In this document: positions 32,543 through 44,036 of the stretch, one piece after another
How the letters are laid out: every line of letters begins with the position of its first letter
Position numbering within the stretch: the first letter of the stretch is position 1
NCBI RefSeq assembly: GCF_029784135.1
Contig: NC_073744.1
Location: 69,601,093 to 69,665,092, forward strand
Reading direction: 5' to 3'
Origin: Toxorhynchites rutilus septentrionalis
Taxonomy: Eukaryota > Arthropoda > Insecta > Diptera > Culicidae
Length of the DNA stretch: 64,000 nt
Notes under the pieces: generated by a model
What the model saw: only the letters and a program-made list of their open reading frames with translations
The model's database searches: none
Told to the model about the DNA's origin: nothing
Translations under genes and position numbers: made by a program

Positions 32543-34268
32543 GTAGGGTAGGGCGGGGCTAGTTGGTCAGTGACGGTATCTTGAAATCTGAACGTCCGGA
32601 AAATTAGCGATCTATGGATAAAAAATAACGAATTGCGTATGCAATAAAAAAAAATCAAGTTGGAATAACTTTTTATTGATTAGGTTAAAAAATACGAACA
32701 TGCCGATTTTTCCAAAACTATCCCTTGTTTGCGCATTACAAAATTTGTTCCGAAAATTGTTAATAATCATTGAAAAATCGATTCTAACGTAAAACAAAGG
32801 TTTATTGTACTAAGAAAAAGATGAGAAATTGAAATTTTCATGACATGCATGATATTTGTTAACTGTTTTTGTTTTGATTTAATTAATTAATTAATAATGG
32901 AAGAAATTCTTATGAAGAAACGCTTATCATTTGATCAAAAAGAACATGTAGTTCTCAGATTTTCGTGAAAAGTGGTAGTTTTGTTCTTAATCGCAACCTC
33001 TTTTTCCTCTTTTTTTTTTTTTTTCCAAAAATGAGTTTTTTCAAAAATTCATAACTTTTGAACTACTAGACCGATTCAGATGATCGACATATCAAATTAA
33101 AGCCAATTACTCGGTGTTTCTTGAAAAAATACTTCATTTGCAGAGAATTCGAATTCTGTTCTCGTTATTATTGATTGTATTCGTTTTTCATTGTTATCAT
33201 AGTCTCGGGACCAAGGGCGCTATATTTTTTTATATTTTTTTTCTGAAAAGCTGAGGATTTTTCACATAACATATGTCGAAACCAGAGAGGCGTATTTCTT
33301 CGTTTTTGAGTTATGATTTTTCAAAGTTAACCGATGGTCCAACAAATCATTTTTCACTTCTTTTTCACTTCCAAAAATGATTTGTTCAAAAATTTATTAT
33401 TTTTGAACTGCTGGACAGATTCAGATGACCGATATATCAATTTAAAGCCAATTAGCTAGCATTTTTGAAAAAAATGACACATTTGCTCATTAATTGAATT
33501 CTAGTCGTATACATCCAGTCAAGTCGCATAGAAATATTGAACGAAGACTGAAAACATGTTAACTTTGAAAAATCATAACTTAAAAACGAAAAATAACACA
33601 TCTCTGATTTTCGGACATGTTATGTAAAAAGCTTTCAAGAAAAAATATAAAAAAATATAGCATCCTTGGTCTCGAAACCATGTAAACTATAAAAAACTAA
33701 TACAATAAATAAGTACGAAATCTAAATCCATGTTTTTTTTCGCAAGTCTATTATTTTTCAAAAAATTAATTTTATGTATCGATCATCTGAATCGGTCAAG
33801 TAGATCAAAAGGTATTAATTTTTGTGTTGGAAAAAAGAGTAATAACTAAACTAAAAACGAAAAAAACGCCTCTCTGGCTTCGACATATTTTATGTGAAAA
33901 ATCCTCAGCTTTCCAGAAAACATGTAACAAAATATAGCGCCTTTGGTCCCGATACTATGAAAAGAATAAAAAACGAATACAATTAATAATAACATAAGGA
34001 TTCGACTTTTTCTGCAGGTACACTCTGTCCAACTTCTATAAGACCAGGTGATGATCTGGCTGCTTCGTGCCATGGTGAACAAACAAAGCTTCAACTTATA
34101 TTCTAGTGTGTTGGTATTGGTGACTACCATACACTGCATGATTTTCATACGTGTGTGTGCAAGCGCTGAGCGTAAACCGAAGGTTTTGTATTTTTCAAGT
34201 GTCAAGTTTCTATAAGACCAGTTAAATTTTTTCGATGTTTAAGTTGTTTTGATCAATGAATCTGGAAA

Positions 34269-35370
34269 ATGCCCAAGAGAAAAGTGCTCACGGAAAGAAA
34301 AGAAAAACAAATCGATGCATTTCACCAAGAAAATGTAGGTATCAGAGAAATTTCTCGTCGGATTGGATGATCCCATCAAGTATTGCTCAATTTTTTGACG
34401 AGTCCTCAGGGATATGATAAGAAGGAGAGAGCTCCACTTAAATCGAAGCTCTCTGACCGGAATAAGCGGGAAATAGCTAGAACAGCATCGAAGACCTCAA
34501 AATCGCTTATGCAACCTACGTCAAGGCAATTTCAGAAGCAATATTTCAATTTAAATGTTACTCGGGTGACAATTCGTCAAGTTTTGGTAGAAAAATCTCA
34601 CATAAACATAAAGGTTAAAGCTACTCGTCTCACACCATCTCACATCGGACGGCGTCTCGGTTTTGCCAAAGCTTACATGTACCGACAGTGGGACATGGTA
34701 TGTTATGACAAAGAATGTTTCCAACAGAATACATTTTGCTATATACCATAACGAAAAGTTCTTCAATGTATAGGTTATCTTCACTGACGAAGACAAGTTC
34801 AATTATGAAGGTTCTGATGGTTTCAACGGGTACTGGTGTGATTTACAGAAGAAGGAACAGTACTTTTCAACCAGGAATTTTGGTGGAAGCCCGTGCATGG
34901 TTTGGGCGGGATTCTATGCAACCTGAAAGCTCAAGATACCTTTCACATCATTCAAGGATAACATATATGTTCTGGAATCTCCTCTCTTATCGTTTTTGCA
35001 TGGATATAGTAACAAAAAAATCACATATCATATCATATTCATATCAGCAAGGAAACTAAGCGTTGGATTAAGGACCAAAAACTATTTTTTTTGGACTGGC
35101 CGGCTCGCTCTTCAGACTTGAATCCTGTTGAACATCTTAGGGGGATCCTTGTACGCAGAATCTACACTGAGGGAAAACGGTTCACCACGATTGAAGATCT
35201 CAAGGTCGCAATTTCGGAGACATTGGAACAATATCGAGAAAATCTTAGGGGGATCCTTGTACGCAGAATCTACACTGAGGGAAAACGGTACACCACGATT
35301 GAAGATCTCATGGTCGCAATTTCGGAAACATGGGAACAATATCGAGAAAATCGTTCAGCAGCATTTGGTA
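34269..35370 (+). pseudogene. Tc1-like transposase, inactive
   Basis: The start MPKRKVLTERKEKQIDAF is followed by the HTH (REISRRIG), a TGA where Arg is expected (~34368), NYA-free AT-rich-binding region, and a frameshift near 34720. The motif TDEDKFN (first catalytic Asp) and a WDLQ-type block follow, then more frameshifts through the DDE core, and SPDLNP-like and C-terminal blocks near 35100. A 108-bp segment (35136-35243) is repeated in tandem at 35244-35351, adding 36 residues to the C-terminal region. Several lesions exclude activity. Confidence 0.85.
35136..35351 (+). repeat. 108-bp in-frame tandem duplication
   Basis: Two copies with exact 108-bp period start CTTAGGGGGATCCTTGTACG at 35136 and 35244. 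They differ at only a few positions. They lie within the Tc1-like transposase C-terminal coding region. Confidence 0.9.
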
Positions 35371-36226
35371 AATAGTATTCCAACACGAATTTTCCAGGTT
35401 TTTAGCCGAAACGGCAAGGTTGCCAATTAGTGACATGTAAATCAGCCGATCGTTTTGAATTTTTCATTGATAATATTTATGAATTTTGAAATGGTCTTAT
35501 AGAAACTGGACAGCTGAAATTGTCATATTTAAGCACAATACATAAGCGAACAACTCTTTTGAACGAAATTGACGTTAAATATACTTTAACCTAGCATTCA
35601 ACAATGTATGAATGTATCTTGATGAAATTGTAATTGTTTGTGTTGCAACGAAATAGAATCAGGGTGGTCTTATAGAAATTGGACAGAGTGTATAGTATTG
35701 TTTTAAAAAGTTTTTTGATATATCGATCATCTGAATCGGTCGGGTAGTTCAAAAAAGTCAAGTCATTTTTGAAAAAAAGTCATTTTTGGAAAAAAGAAAG
35801 GAAAAAGTTGATTTTTCGGACAACCCTAAAATGGAAATGGTCGACCTACTGAAAAAATAAAAAAAATACGGGTCTAATGTTTTGCGAGAAAGAACAAAAC
35901 TACCACTTTTCACGAAAATCTGAGAACCACTATATGTAATGGCTGATATGATAGACATGCCCTATATATTGACCAACATACCTATGTGTGGGGTTAGTTG
36001 ATCAATTTATTCTGAAATATAAAAAAATATAAAATGTAAAATAAATGATTTTCTGTTATTTTTCATTGAAAGGGTAAAAGGTAAGCTTCATTGTGGTACA
36101 TAACATTCTAATGCAGAACTTCATACTACAAAGTTATAACCAAATTTATCCAAAAATGATTAACTATCTCCGCCCTACCCTAATGCTTGAGAATAAAACA
36201 AACCAGATGATTCTATGTTGCGTAGC

Positions 36227-36583
36227 TTTCGACGTAGGACTACGTCTATCCGGAAGATATAGGGAGTAAAATAAAAATCTAGGCACCGAACAAGTAGGAA
36301 AAAATGAAAGATTGCGAACGCTTATAACTCGAGCATTTTTCGATAGACCGCAAAGATGTTTACATCAATTGTTGGGAAATATTTCTACGCATCTATCGCA
36401 ATGAATAACATTTGTTTTTTTTTTTTCTTGATATAAACAATTGAACAATTGTGAGATGTCAAGCATTGTTCAAATGCACTATGTGTCTCATTTTGATTGC
36501 AATTTGTGCTCCTAAAATGGTTCCGACCAAAAGGAACAACTAGTGCAACAGCGGAACATAATTTGGATACGAGCGAATCATTA
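36227..36583 (-). repeat. hairpin-bounded repeat, type III, 3' part
   Basis: The hairpin GACGTAGTCCTACGTC (minus strand, at 36231-36246) is followed by type III sequence shared with 47.32-50.1 and 54.1-54.3 kb (CCGGAAGATATAGGG, GAACAAGTAGGAAAAAATG). It is cut off by the MITE that begins at 36584. Confidence 0.7.
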
Positions 36584-36784
36584 CAGGCCGGACTCGATTA
36601 TATATAATCGCAATTTCACTTTCAACGTTAATTTTCGAATCCAATACATAATCGAATACCAAAAAAGCTATTTTGCTAGTAATGTTTGACATTCATACAT
36701 TAATGAAAAAAAAATTGTTTTCTTGAGATTCGATTATGTAGAGGATTTGAAAATAATTGTTGAAAAAAATTGGTCGACTATATA

Positions 36785-38021
36785 TTAGGCTGTCAAAAAA
36801 GTCCTGCGGTATTTCCGCGAGGTGTCGTTGTAAGCGCGTAGATCTAGTTGTATTCATTGTATCGAGTCATACTATAGCTTGTTGGAAAGGTATTTTTGCG
36901 CGCTATAATATAGTCCTTGACAGTGTTTTATTTGGTTAAGTCGTTCGTGAGTGATAGTGTCGCAAATGTGGAGCAAAATAAAGAGAAAATCTGACATATT
37001 TTACAGTACTACTATGACAAAAGCAAAAATGCATCTCAAGCTGCCAATAAAATTTGTGCAGTTTCTGGACCCGATACAGTTTCCATTTCCACCGCACAAC
37101 GATGGTTTCAACGTTTTCGTTCGTCGAAAATTGCGACAAAATCGCTGAATTAGCCGAGAAAGACCGGCATAGTAGCAGCCGTAGTATCGGCCAAGAGCTG
37201 GGGATAAGTCATCAAACCGTTATTAACCATTTGAAGAAGCTTGGATTCACAAAGAAGCTCGATGTATGGGTGCCACACACGTTGACGCAAAAAAACATCT
37301 TTGACCGTATCGACGCATGTGAATAGCTGCTGAATCGCAACAAAATCGACCCGTTTCTGAAGGATGGTGGCTGGCGATGGAAAGTGGGTCACTTACGACA
37401 ACGTGAAGCGCAAACGGTCGTGGTCGAAGCCCGCTGAAGTGGCTCAGACGGTGGCCAAGCCCTCATTAACGGCCAGGAAGGTTCTGCTGTGTGTTTGGTG
37501 GGATTGTCAAGGAATAATCTATTATGAGCTGCTTCCCTATGGCCAAACGCTCAATTCGGACCTGTACTGCCAACAACTAGACCGCTTGAAGGTAGCATTC
37601 ATGAAGAAGAGGCCATCTTTGATAAACAGAGGCCGCATTGTCTTCCATGAGGACAACGCCAGGCCACACACTTCTTTGGTGACGCACCAGAAGCTCCGGG
37701 AGCTCGGATGGGAGGTTCTTTTGCATCCGCCGTATAGTCCGGACCTTGCACCAAGTGACTACCACCTGTTTTTGTCCATGGCGAACGAGCTAGGTAGTCA
37801 GAAGTTAGCCACAAAAGAGGCCTGTGAAAATTGGCTATCCGAGTTTTTTGCCAATAAGGAAGCGAGCTTCTATAACAGGGGTATTATGAAGTTGGCATCT
37901 CGTTGGGAACAAGTCATCGAACAAAACGGCGCATATTTGACTTAAAACAGATGATTGTAACTTATTTTATGAATAAATGAAAATTCAAAAAAAAATAACG
38001 CAGGACTTTTTGACAGCCTAA
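36785..38021 (+). mobile_element. mariner element, 1237 bp
   Basis: The terminal repeats begin TTAGGCTGTCAAAAA and include GTCCTGCG, flanked by TA duplications (36783-36784, 38022-38023). Length is normal for mariner. It carries a broken transposase gene. Confidence 0.92.
36968..37945 (+). pseudogene. mariner transposase, inactive (D,D34D)
   Basis: The N-terminal blocks HILQYYYDKSKNASQAANKI and STAQRWFQRFRS are followed by a short deletion (~37120) and then VENCDKIAELAEKDRHSS, the second HTH (GQELGISHQTVINHL) and WVPHTLTQKNIFDRIDACE. Lesions are TGA at 36992-36994, TAG at 37324-37326 and a frameshift near 37357. The catalytic domain is open from 37364: GDGKWVTYDN (first Asp kept, following Glu changed to Gly), HEDNARPHT (second Asp) and SPDLAPSDYH (third Asp), with 34 residues between the last two. 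The gene ends QNGAYLT. Confidence 0.92.
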
Positions 38022-38041
38022 TATAATCGAGTCCGACCTGT

Positions 38042-39495
38042 ATCATCAAATCATATCCCTTGTGGTAGAGATACCATCTTGTCGAAGTTGAAAATCAGGA
38101 CACTTTCCAAAGCTACGATTATGATCAACTTAATAAATCAATCAATCAGTGTGTTTTCCAATATTTACTCATACTCATACTCATTTACTCAGAATTAACA
38201 TTTTAATGATGGGTCATTTTACCCGCTATGGTAAAAATAGGTAAAAATGAAATATCGGTAGGTTTATTGTTAACAAACAGAAACTAAACAATTGTTTCTA
38301 CACCACGATTCAGGTTAAATGTATCGCGGGAACACTCACTGCGAACAGTGTAATCCATTACCATTTCTCGTGAATTCATAAATGTGGAATGACGTTCATA
38401 AGCTTTGAAAGCACCGCAAATTTGCATTGCTCGATCTATCGGTGCTTTCTGACTGCTGCAAATCCATTTCGAGCGTAAGCGTAAACACCAACACCGCAAC
38501 AATTCCATTTCCGAGCACTTCCGAATTTCACTTCCTGTAAACGTCAACTTCCTACACTTGATGCCGCAAGCCTCCGCCGGCGTTGCCAACGTGGTCTTTA
38601 ATTTTGTCACACTTATTGCATACATTTCACATTATTTAAATTACATTTTTGCATCATCTCGTCGCTCTGCTGCTGTGTTCTAAAGTGGTTCTGCCAGCCC
38701 ACCTCAGCTCCCTCTCGAGGCAGCAATTTCCCCCTCTCAATGATTTGTCAGAATTGAGACAATCTTCCACTTTACTGTCATTGTTCGTTTAACTACACAA
38801 ATTTGCATGTAATTTTTGAAATTGTTTTTGCTCTAACGAAAAAAAAAGCAAACGAGTGAAACACATCTTTGCGGGAGAGGATCAAGAAATTCTATGATTC
38901 TTCCAGCAGCCCTACTTAACTTTGTGCTAAGGCGACAATGGTAATGATAGGATGACGACATTGTTTGGAAAAAAGCCATCTCCGCAGTGTGACATCTACC
39001 GGAACTTTTGCTAACGAAACTTCCTCGTCAGAGATATGCAAGGTTAGGAGAACAAAACTTCGAATGACAAAAACCGAGCGACACTAGTAAAGGAAACTTA
39101 TTTCTCACATTTTTTTAGCCAATAAAAAGTGAAAATTAGTATTCTTGCTCCTAGTACTTATCAGCAGCTGTTTTAAAACCATCTACACTGTTAATTTTAC
39201 ACAACCCTGAAGAAGCGCGAGAATGTGGGAGGGGTTCCGTCCCCAGCTCTGGCCGTGATGAAAATGCTTCATATCTCCCAGTGTGGAGTAGAAAGTCGGT
39301 CGTTTTATGTGTGGCTCTTACTCCTGATTGTCGCTAATTATTTTCTAGTGTGAACATAAAACATAAAGATTCCCGAAGAATATATCTAGCAATAAGCTGA
39401 GAAATAAGTTTGAGGACTTGGGGCTTATTTCAAGCTATCTGCGTCCAAGTCTTATTTGGGTAGACTTCTCCGATCTCGTTGCAGCGGCGTTAGAA
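38042..39495. other. no repeat matched; unrecognised minus frame at 38284-38625
   Basis: This stretch appears single copy. A 113-codon minus frame (38284-38625) is cysteine- and arginine-rich, relatively G+C-rich, and lacks motifs. A C/T-rich patch follows at 38690-38740. I cannot decide between a host exon and chance. Confidence 0.3.
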
Positions 39496-40369
39496 ACCTA
39501 GAAGAAATTGAAGAAGAAAGGACCATCCGAATTGGCTTTTTTCGTCACTGAAGATACCCTAGCGAAGTTCAAAGTAAAACAATGCCGTCTTACATTGAAG
39601 AACTTTTCGTTATGGTATATAGCCAAAAGTATTCGAATGAAAACATTATTTGTCATAACATACGAAGTCCCACTGTCAGTTCATGTGAGCTTTGGCAAAA
39701 CTCAGACGTCTTTCGATGTGAGGTGGTGTAAGATTAAGAGCTTGACCCTTTTTAGTCCTCTTTATGTAAGGACTTTTTACCAAAACATGACGAATTGTCC
39801 CACGGAAAACATTTCAATTCAAAGATTTCTTTATTTGTATAAGCAATTTTAAGGTATTCGAAGCTGTTCTAACTATTTCCCGCTTATCTCGATCAGAGAG
39901 CTTCGTGGAGTTCTCTTCTTCTTACCTTGAAGGTTCGCCAAATAATTGAGCACTACTTGATGGGATCGTCCAATCCGACATGATACCAACATTTTCTTGG
40001 TGAAATGCATCGATTTGTCCTTTTTCTCTCTCCGTGAGCACTTTTCCCTTCGGAATTTCCCAGAAAACAACTAAAACAATGGAAAATGTAACTGGTCTCA
40101 TACAGTGGTAGACATTCGTTTAGCCGCACCCTATTTTTTCTCAATATTTTTAAAAATAAGTCAATTATTTGTACAGTTTTGTTCATAAAATACTATTATT
40201 GTTTATTTTCATCGAATACATTCTAAAAAAAAGTATAAATTCACTTTTTGTTTTCTAAGTAATTGAAATATGTGGAATCAGGGTGGACATCCGTTTAGCC
40301 GCATCCTAAAATTTCAATAAAAGAGAATTTGTGCGGTAAATTTCGAGTCCAATTGGTAGCTAATATTTA

Positions 40370-41745
40370 GTATGTCCACCTCCATTCCGGATCACTTTGA
40401 AAACTCGTTTTGGCATCGAGTCAGACAGCTTTTAAAGTGTTGCCATATTGATTACAGCCCAACACTCCTGAATTACTGCCTTGAGACTGGAAATGTTGTC
40501 AAATTGTCATCCGTTTGCATAGACCATCTCGGTCAAGATTCTCCATAGATTCTCTATGGGATTGCAATCGACTGCAAGCAGGTCATTTAGGAAGCGGAAT
40601 GTCCTTCTCAGCAAACCATGCCTTCGATTTCTTGGAAACGTGGATCTATGCATTATGCTGCTGAAAAAACGATATCCTCGGTAGCGTTATTCTCAATATG
40701 GCCAATCAAAACGTCCTCCAGTAATTGAAGATACTTCTCGGAGTTCATTCGGGTGAAAATGAAACAAATGGGAAGTTTGCTGGGATAGGAAACGGCTCCC
40801 CACACTGTCAAACTTCCGCCCCCAAAGTTTCGCTTCGATCTCATGACATGCCGTTGACCTAAATTGTACCAATAGCAACTGTAACAGTCCGGACCATCCA
40901 AATTGAACTTTTTTCGCCGGAAAATACAACATTTCTCCATTCTAGTTTCCATTCCATGTATTGCCGGGCGAAAATGAGATGGTTCTGCTTATGGGTGGCG
41001 GTCAGTTTCGGCTTCCCTTGAAGTTTCTTCCACATGATGTTTGGTGACTCATTCAAGATGCGTGCAATATACCTCGTCGTTACTGAAACAACCGATTCTG
41101 CCTTAATGTATGAGCAGGATATCGTTTCTTGGTTGCTTCGTATCTTATTCGACCATTAAGACGCAAAGTAACTTTCGTGTTTCCATTTGTTGGTCGTTAT
41201 ATCCCATATTTGAGGCACTATTTAACACTTTCGACGCCCCGTCACCCAGATATGGGTGACACTTTCCTCGTTCAAATTGAATAGGATTTTTAGAAGGAAT
41301 TTGATAGAATAGGCACCTAAATGTAACTATAGGATATGAAGAAAAATCATAACCATAATATTATACTGTTTATACTATACTTTTTATTAATTTATAGTAC
41401 GGATGGTTTGTACTGCAGTTTTTTGCAAAATCCCTATAATATGACTTTGGCATGTGTTATTGTCATCAATTCGTCTTCAATTGAAAACAAACATTGCTAG
41501 ATCATGTAAAAGTTATCTACAAACTAAGTTTGATCTTCATTGATTAATTTATTCGCAAGTTGGGCCCTGCAAGAAAATCAAAAACGTCGCGTTTGTCGTC
41601 GAACGTGTTAAAGATATTCCGTACCACTTTCTCAGATCGACCAATTTTTGTTACGATCGAGCGACTAGAAAACTTTTGTTCGCTGAATATCTATATTATT
41701 TTCCGCTCCTCTTCCATCAATAGAATACCTTTCGCCATTCCTTTA
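40370..41745 (-). pseudogene. Tc1-like transposase (family D), inactive
   Basis: Read from 41726 leftward: an N-terminal block EEERKII, a stop, EQKFSSRSIVTKIGRSEKVV (HTH), then a TTAA MITE. Coding resumes at about 41220 with blocks SPNIMWKKLQGKPKLTATHK, FARQYMEWKLEWRNVVFS and then GEK where the catalytic DEK is expected. GPDCYSCYW, FGGGSLTVWGAVSYP and EKYLQLLEDVLIGHI follow. The first Asp is replaced by Gly, and the sequence after the second Asp region is degenerate. Confidence 0.82.
41226..41607. mobile_element. TTAA-flanked MITE inside transposase
   Basis: It is flanked by TTAA (41222-41225, 41608-41611). The termini are CACTTTCGACG and, inverted, CACGTTCGACG. It interrupts the family D transposase just after its HTH. 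It has no coding sequence. Confidence 0.75.
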
Positions 41746-42075
41746 AATTCTACGTAGATCCCTAATCTGACCAACTTCTTACGTTGCACATCTAATATTT
41801 ACCTTGTAAATTGAACATTGCCAAGTATTTTTTCAAAAAAGACAGATAAAGGCTTGGTGATTATGCGAAAACCTGATTTTTATGCCCTGCGGCTAAACGT
41901 ATGTCTCGGGAAAAAACGACGTTTGAATGTTTATATCCACCGATGCCGCCTTGTGTGTGTGTGTGTGATTGTGACGCTCGTCCTTTCAATTAAATTGACT
42001 TAAATATACTACCACCAAAGCAAATAAGTATCCCGAAAAAAAGAACATCCCTTGTTGTTTTGTAAGTGTTTCAAG

Positions 42076-43815
42076 TTTTGACGTAGACTACGTCTTTCAT
42101 TAAGGGTGCGAAATCAGAAAACAGGTCACGTTTTTATGAAATAAAGTTAACGTTAATAACTATTTTTGCCGCGAACGAATTTTGGCGATTCATATACCAA
42201 ACGAATCGGAAATTCCCTAAGATTTGTTTAATATGCTATACATTACAATCCCATAGTCTGTATATGGTTTAAATTGATGAAAATTGGAAGCATTCCCATT
42301 TCCCCATACATTTGTTCTATCCATTTGTGTGCTTTCCAGAACAGAACTGTCAATAACGAGCAATTTATCGACGAGCAACGAACGGGAAATCGTAAGATGC
42401 AAAGTCTCCGTGAACAAAGGAAAAGAAGAAGAACAAAGGTACATATAAACAGTGGATCTCGCTGAGGCAAACTTTCATTCTTCGTGAAGAAATCGACTGA
42501 TCAACATCTGGGTGTTGTTGGGCGAGCTGGACGGCGAGAGATCGAATGCCTTTCTTTCCAAGTTTTTCAAGGGCCTTTTTGAAGCTTAGAGACGAATGAA
42601 CTGAAGAAGTCCAAAGTCTCGAGCAAGGAAGGAAGGCAAACTTTCAGTATCGTTCTGTATTCAAAGCAATGAATATCGCTTGTTCTTGTTTGTTTTGCGT
42701 CATCACATGTCTTCGTTTCGGATTGAGCTGTGGACGCGACCAAATTACTCACTCGCTGATGTCTCTGGCATTGCAATCATTGCGCCATTGCATTAAAGTT
42801 CTGAGTTACACAATTGTGTGGGTAATCATCAAACTAGGCTATCGTCAGCTCACCAAAAAAATAAATGTTCTGGAATTTTGTCAGTGATTTGGTTTCGAAT
42901 GACGGTAGGAAAACTCTCTCCACAAAGGATGACAGCTAAGCTAATCTAGACTGGCCTTCAGTTGAGAAGACCACAAAACGGAGATAAGTGTGTGTATATT
43001 TAGTTGCTCCAAGCCATCGTATATGGATATTTGTATTCTTGCGTGCGTGCTTCGTAACCCGTACGTAAAAATAGTGCATCTTCGCTACGCTGAAACCCCA
43101 TTTGTATCTGCTCCCGTGTGCATTGGCCCTGTAATGATGCAACAATCGCCTAATTTTTTTATGCTATGATTGACGATTGTTTGGTGTTGCAAATTATGCA
43201 GTCGTAATGATAAATTTAAACAAGGAGGGGAGATAGCGGGAGGGAAATATTCACGCTAGTGTATTGGTAATGAATCTCTGCTGAGGCAAATATTCAGCCT
43301 TTTCCCAAGCAGTTAATCAACATTGTTTGTTTTCTGTCATCAATGCATTGAACTGGAGCTATGGTGAAGCAGGTGTTAAGGTTGTGTGGGCCCGCGTGCC
43401 AGTCGCAAAACTTCTTTCAACTAGGATTGCATTTGCGCTAATCTTGATCATAATGAAGCAGTGCTACTCTTTTCGATGTTGATGAGATTAACAGATAGAG
43501 TTTATTTTGTTTATTTAGTCACCAAGAAAATAAATGTCGTTCTGATATTTTGTATGTGATTTGGTTTCACTTGCCACTAGCAAAACTTTCTCCACTGAAG
43601 ATAACAGCTGCGCTTATCTCTAGCATGTATTGTTTTGCTCGAGAATGAATCATTAAACAATTATCGTCAAATGATTCTACAATAATAAAACATTTCAGGG
43701 CGACCAAACTGGTAGAATGTTCAAAAATAATATCCGCAGTTATAAACAAGCGACTTGAATTAAAATACAGCTTAGTTCTACGTCAACAATGCGGACGTAT
43801 CATGAACACAACCTC
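42076..43815 (-). repeat. hairpin-bounded repeat, type II, inside Tc1-like element
   Basis: On the minus strand it begins AGGAGGTTGTGTTCATG, ATACGTCCGCATTG, TTGACGTAGAACTAAG and ends with GACGTAGTCTACGTC plus AAAA (42076-42094). It contains the GAGAC...GTCTC module (42588-42620), the relic ACATTTCAGGGCGACC (43690) and the same internal blocks as 13.4-15.2 kb. It lies between the inner and outer right ends of the family D element. Confidence 0.8.
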
Positions 43816-44036
43816 CTTTTTTTCCAAGTGCGGCTAAACGAATGTCTATCACTGTATAAGCTTGACACTTTAAAAGTACAAAAACATTTGTTTACGCTCA
43901 GCGATTGCACACACTCATATGAAAATCATGCAGTGTATGGATGTTACCAATCCCAATACACTAGAATATAAATTGAAGCGTTGTTTGTTTACAATGACAC
44001 AAAGCAGCAAGTCTTATAGAAATTGGACAGAATGTA

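Larger units (their letters stand above)
34021..35690 (+). mobile_element. Tc1-like element (family A), complete ends, IR/DR structure
   Basis: The outer ends begin CACTCTGTCCAA and contain TTCTATAAGACCA, flanked by TA (34019-34020, 35691-35692). Each end carries a second, inner copy of the same motif about 180-200 bp inside (34202-34221 and 35492-35513). This is the IR/DR organisation known from Sleeping Beauty, Paris and relatives. It is the most complete of four copies (23.3, 25.8-27.0, 39.5-44.0 kb). Confidence 0.88.
32543..36182. mobile_element. TIR element with TAGGGTAGGGCGG ends, host to a Tc1-like insertion
   Basis: The left end TAGGGTAGGGCGGGGCTAGT and the right end, inverted TAGGGTAGGGCGGAGATAGT, are partly conserved over ~26 bp. 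Interior arms at about 33240-33310 and 33850-33960 are inverted repeats (CTGAGGATTTTTCACATAA, GCGCTATA). Removing the Tc1-like insertion (34021-35690) leaves about 1.97 kb without a transposase. A related TIR element with TAGGGGAGGACGGGG ends is at 58945-59630. Confidence 0.6.
36584..38040. mobile_element. TA-flanked MITE (two arms), split by mariner
   Basis: The ends CAGGCCGGACTCGATTATAT and, inverted, CAGGTCGGACTCGATTATAT are flanked by TA (36582-36583, 38041-38042). The MITE itself is about 220 bp: 36584-36784 plus 38022-38040. A mariner element inserted at a TA only ~19 bp from its right end. It has no coding sequence. Confidence 0.82.
40103..43854 (-). mobile_element. second Tc1-like element (family D), inserted in copy 3
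   Basis: The ends CAGTGGTAGACATTCGTTTA and, inverted, CAGTGATAGACATTCGTTTA are flanked by TA (40101-40102, 43855-43856). Inner copies of the motif lie at 40283-40306 and 41889-41905, so it is also an IR/DR element. It contains its own transposase remnant, a TTAA MITE and a type II hairpin-bounded repeat. Confidence 0.85.
39500..44034 (-). mobile_element. Tc1-like element (family A), copy 3, split by a second Tc1-like element
   Basis: The transposase part lies at 39500-40102 (minus; PKGK start near 40045, KKRTPRSS block, HTH). The 5' terminal part lies at 43855-44034, ending at CATTCTGTCCAATTTCTATA beside TA (44035-44036). The two halves join exactly across the inner element at a TA within the inner copy of the terminal repeat. 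Frameshifts and deletions are frequent. Confidence 0.82.

Noticed and set aside
32543..32570. telomere-like TAGGG repeats
   Set aside because: Only two units; they are the terminal inverted repeat of a transposon.
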